Below are positions 62,129-64,000 of a DNA stretch of 64,000 bases, in pieces. This stretch comes from Bacteroidota bacterium. GTDB taxonomy: Bacteria > Bacteroidota > Bacteroidia > NS11-12g > UBA9320. Made by a program: the position numbers and the translations under genes. Location: NCBI GenBank assembly GCA_947468275.1, contig CANIKO010000001.1, positions 186,001 through 250,000 of the forward strand. Direction: 5' to 3'. The number at the start of each line of letters is the position of its first letter. Positions within the stretch are counted from its first letter, which is position 1. The notes under the pieces are model-generated. The model saw nothing but the letters and a program-made list of their open reading frames with translations. It was not told the DNA's origin and ran no database searches.

Positions 62129-62806
62129 TTAATTATTTTGATTCTTTTCCTCTTCCTTAGCTTCTTGGTAAAACCAAGAAGCAGCAAATGCAGTAAATGT
62201 TCCAAAAAGAGCTATTCCAGCGGTCATTAATATTGCGGCAATTATTCTTCCTTCGGTGGTTACTGGATATAACTCGCCATAGCTTACGGTTGTTAAAGTG
62301 CTGTATGACCACCAAATAGCGTCTTCAGCAGTTTTAATATTGCTGCCGGGGTCATTTTATACCTGCAATATTGCAATAGATGAAAACAACAAGAGAAGAA
62401 TAGATGTGATAGTGGCCGAGGCTAATGCACCTTCGGCTTTATTTTTAAAAATATGTTTTATTAATTGGTTAGTGGAACGAAAAGCTCTTACAATTCTAAG
62501 CAATCGAATTAAACGCAACAAGCGTCCTGCTCTTAAAAAATTTACCATTGGTATACTTGATAAAAGGTCTATCCAGCCCCATTTCATAAACTCTAGTTTA
62601 TTATCAGCCCTTTTAAATCGGATACTAAAATCAATAAAAAAAATGGCGCATATAACAAAATCAATATCGTTAAGTAATTTCGACATCTCGGGACTAAGTT
62701 TATAAAAAGTTTCAATTAATACTGCTACTAAGATATAGATGGATAAAAGCAAAACAAGAAGGTTCAAAAAACCAAGTTTCTCATTTTTCGAATTTTCTTC
62801 GGTCAT
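62129..62806 (-). pseudogene. Voltage-gated K+ channel-like gene with in-frame stop
   Basis: The first 149 codons encode an ion-transport channel start: four membrane segments including an arginine-rich S4 (RAGRLLRLIRLLRIVRAF), then S5. TAA at 62357-62359 stops the frame in AILQV*NDPGSN. The same frame then continues without shift through the pore (KTAEDAIWWSYSTLTTVSYGELYPVTTEGR) and S6 to a second stop at 62129-62131, giving 225 codons in all. The family has a sense residue, often glutamate, where the stop lies, so GAA to TAA is likely. The selectivity filter also reads TVSYGE instead of TVGYGD. The product would have no pore: a pseudogene, unless the stop is a sequence error. Confidence 0.85.
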
Positions 62807-62852
62807 AGGGTTTCGAATTTTTTAATTTAAAAAAAACTGTTGAAATGATAAA

Positions 62853-62880
62853 TTGTAAATAGCAAATTGATTTATCTTTG
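62853..62880 (+). promoter_or_regulatory. Promoter of ferredoxin gene
   Basis: TTG at 62853-62855 and TATCTTTG at 62873-62880 with 17 bases between match the Bacteroidota promoter well. The ATG follows 12 bases later. The NlpC/P60 gene is probably on the same transcript. Confidence 0.6.
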
Positions 62881-62892
62881 TTGCTTAAAATT

Positions 62893-63240
62893 ATGGCGAT
62901 AATAATAACCGATGATTGCATTAATTGCGGAGCTTGCGAGCCTGAATGTCCTAATAATGCTATTTATGAAGCTGGCGCAATGTGGGCTTTAAAAGATGGA
63001 ACAGACCTAAGTGGGATGTATACTATGAAAGATGGAACCTTGTTGGACTCAAGTGCTCAGCAAAGTCCTATTTCTGCCGATGTTTATTATATCGTGCCTG
63101 ATAAATGTACAGAATGTCAAGGGTTTCATGAAGAGCCGCAATGTGCTGCAGTTTGTCCGGTAGATTGCTGTATATCCGATGAGTTGAATGTGGATTCACA
63201 CGATGAATTAATGGCTCGTAAACTAAGACTGCATTTATAG
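62893..63240 (+). CDS. 4Fe-4S dicluster ferredoxin
   Basis: The 115-residue protein [20 protein letters not shown] ... [24 protein letters not shown] carries two cluster motifs: CxxCxxxxCP at the start and a second with a longer loop ([13 protein letters not shown]) near 73-90, as in YfhL/bacterial 2[4Fe-4S] ferredoxins. It is a cytoplasmic electron carrier. The frame opens at 62878, but the ATG at 62893 fits the family and the promoter. The NlpC/P60 gene starts one base after its stop. Confidence 0.9.
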   Translation: MAIIITDDCINCGACEPECPNNAIYEAGAMWALKDGTDLSGMYTMKDGTLLDSSAQQSPISADVYYIVPDKCTECQGFHEEPQCAAVCPVDCCISDELNVDSHDELMARKLRLHL

Positions 63241-63241
63241 T

Positions 63242-63979
63242 ATGACCGGTATTTGTCACCTAAGTTCTATTGCCCTTCGCAGCGAGCCATCACACCGCAG
63301 TGAAATGGTAAGTCAGTTAATTTATGGTGAAAAATACGAAGTTTTAGAAACTGTAAATAATGATTGGTTAAAAGTTAAATGCAGTTTTGATAATTACGAG
63401 GGCTTTATGCCTAAGCCTCAATATTCAGAGTTTAATTTTGAAAATGAGTCTTTAATATTTACGGGAGCTTTGGGTAATGATGAGGTAAATAATTTAATTC
63501 CCAAAGGAGCCGAAATTTATGATACTGAAACCCTTGTAGAAGTTGATGAAGATGAATTGATGAATTTAAATCATATCCATTTTACTACAGACCAGTTAAA
63601 AGAAAATATTTTTTATCACAGTACTTCACTGATTAACACACCTTATTTGTGGGGGGGAAGGACCCCTTGGGGCATTGATTGCAGTGGTTTTACCCAAATA
63701 ATTTTTAAGGTTTGCGGAATTGCTTTGCCACGTGATAGTAGCCAGCAAGCTTTGCTTGGGCAAAGTATTTCATTGGGTGATTCAGGCTTGGGAGACTTGG
63801 CCTTTTTTACTAATGAAAAAGGAATTGTAAACCATGTAGGCATTGTTTTTGGGGAGCAAATGATTATTCATTGCAGCAGCATGGTAAGGGTTGACCAGTT
63901 AAATATGAATGGTATTATTAATTTAGATACCAAGCTAAAAACTCATTCACTACATTCTATCAAGCGGGTTATTTCTTAA
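63242..63979 (+). CDS. NlpC/P60 (C40) peptidase with SH3-like domain
   Basis: The 245-residue protein has an N-terminal SH3-like stretch (about 5-60: LSSIALRSEPSHRSEMVSQLIYGEKYEVLETVNNDWLKV) and a C-terminal C40 peptidase domain with catalytic C147 (GIDCSGF), H198 (VNHVGIVF) and H210. It should cut gamma-D-glutamyl-diamino acid bonds of wall peptides. There is no signal peptide, so it probably recycles muropeptides in the cytoplasm. It follows the ferredoxin gene by one base. Confidence 0.88.
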   Translation: MTGICHLSSIALRSEPSHRSEMVSQLIYGEKYEVLETVNNDWLKVKCSFDNYEGFMPKPQYSEFNFENESLIFTGALGNDEVNNLIPKGAEIYDTETLVEVDEDELMNLNHIHFTTDQLKENIFYHSTSLINTPYLWGGRTPWGIDCSGFTQIIFKVCGIALPRDSSQQALLGQSISLGDSGLGDLAFFTNEKGIVNHVGIVFGEQMIIHCSSMVRVDQLNMNGIINLDTKLKTHSLHSIKRVIS

Positions 63980-64000
63980 AAAAAAACACAGAATCACAGA

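Overview
The window is chromosomal DNA from a member of the phylum Bacteroidota, judged by several independent signs. Proteins carry C-terminal type IX secretion (T9SS type A) sorting domains. Small lipoproteins and families typical of the phylum are present (choice-of-anchor V, DUF4465, Omp28-like, a BT_3928-type DoxX protein). Upstream regions carry the phylum's -7 promoter element TAnnTTTG rather than Shine-Dalgarno sites, and the DNA is AT-rich with several TTG starts. I cannot fix the genus. There is no prophage, CRISPR array, tRNA or rRNA operon that I can see; the window is mostly housekeeping and cell-envelope genes.

Layout. 1-5.4 kb (+): end of a prohibitin-like gene, a membrane patatin, a tiny lipoprotein and clpC. 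5.7-11.9 kb (-): two paralogous T9SS proteins with a CxxCH motif, a DECR1-like dienoyl-CoA reductase and corA. 12.1-20.5 kb: an MBL-fold hydrolase, a dead four-helix-bundle gene between inverted repeats, folP diverging from a DoxX-like gene, an ABC permease, shikimate kinase, HU, an amidase and small membrane or CBS proteins. 20.6-28.9 kb (-): an Omp28-like T9SS protein, a frameshifted DinB gene, a NYN/LOTUS protein and a 2-oxoacid:ferredoxin oxidoreductase operon (korA, korB and a GltD-like flavoprotein with ferredoxin domains). 29-37.3 kb: a class III aminotransferase, a subtilase operon, a beta-lactamase-like lipoprotein, comB, enolase and carA. 37.5-41.4 kb (+): a cobalamin riboswitch with its terminator in front of a tandem DUF4465 T9SS protein, then an MsbA-type exporter. 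41.4-44.7 kb (-): a DUF559-Sua5 fusion, an NtrC-family regulator and the RNase P RNA gene. 44.7-52.7 kb (-): a four-gene operon (T9SS protein, rhodanese, small secreted protein, heptaheme cytochrome/TPR), PASTA protein, ddl and two envelope proteins. 52.8-64 kb: a TlpA-like thioredoxin, fabG with a TPR lipoprotein, a glycosyltransferase operon, cystathionine beta-synthase, a BtuF-like protein, glmM, a K+-channel gene with a premature stop, a ferredoxin and an NlpC/P60 peptidase.

Most notable observations. (1) A 446-bp unit with perfect 29-bp inverted repeats encloses a DUF559 (PD-(D/E)XK-like) nuclease domain, and this unit is fused in frame to the start of the t6A gene sua5. (2) A second unit of about 430 bp, with 16-bp inverted repeats, encloses a four-helix-bundle pseudogene and supplies the stop codons of both neighbouring genes. 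Together these suggest small single-gene cassettes bounded by inverted repeats. (3) A B12 riboswitch controls a T9SS-exported tandem DUF4465 protein, a candidate surface corrinoid-binding protein. (4) Three genes are broken (four-helix bundle, DinB, K+ channel), which points to gene decay or to base-level assembly errors.
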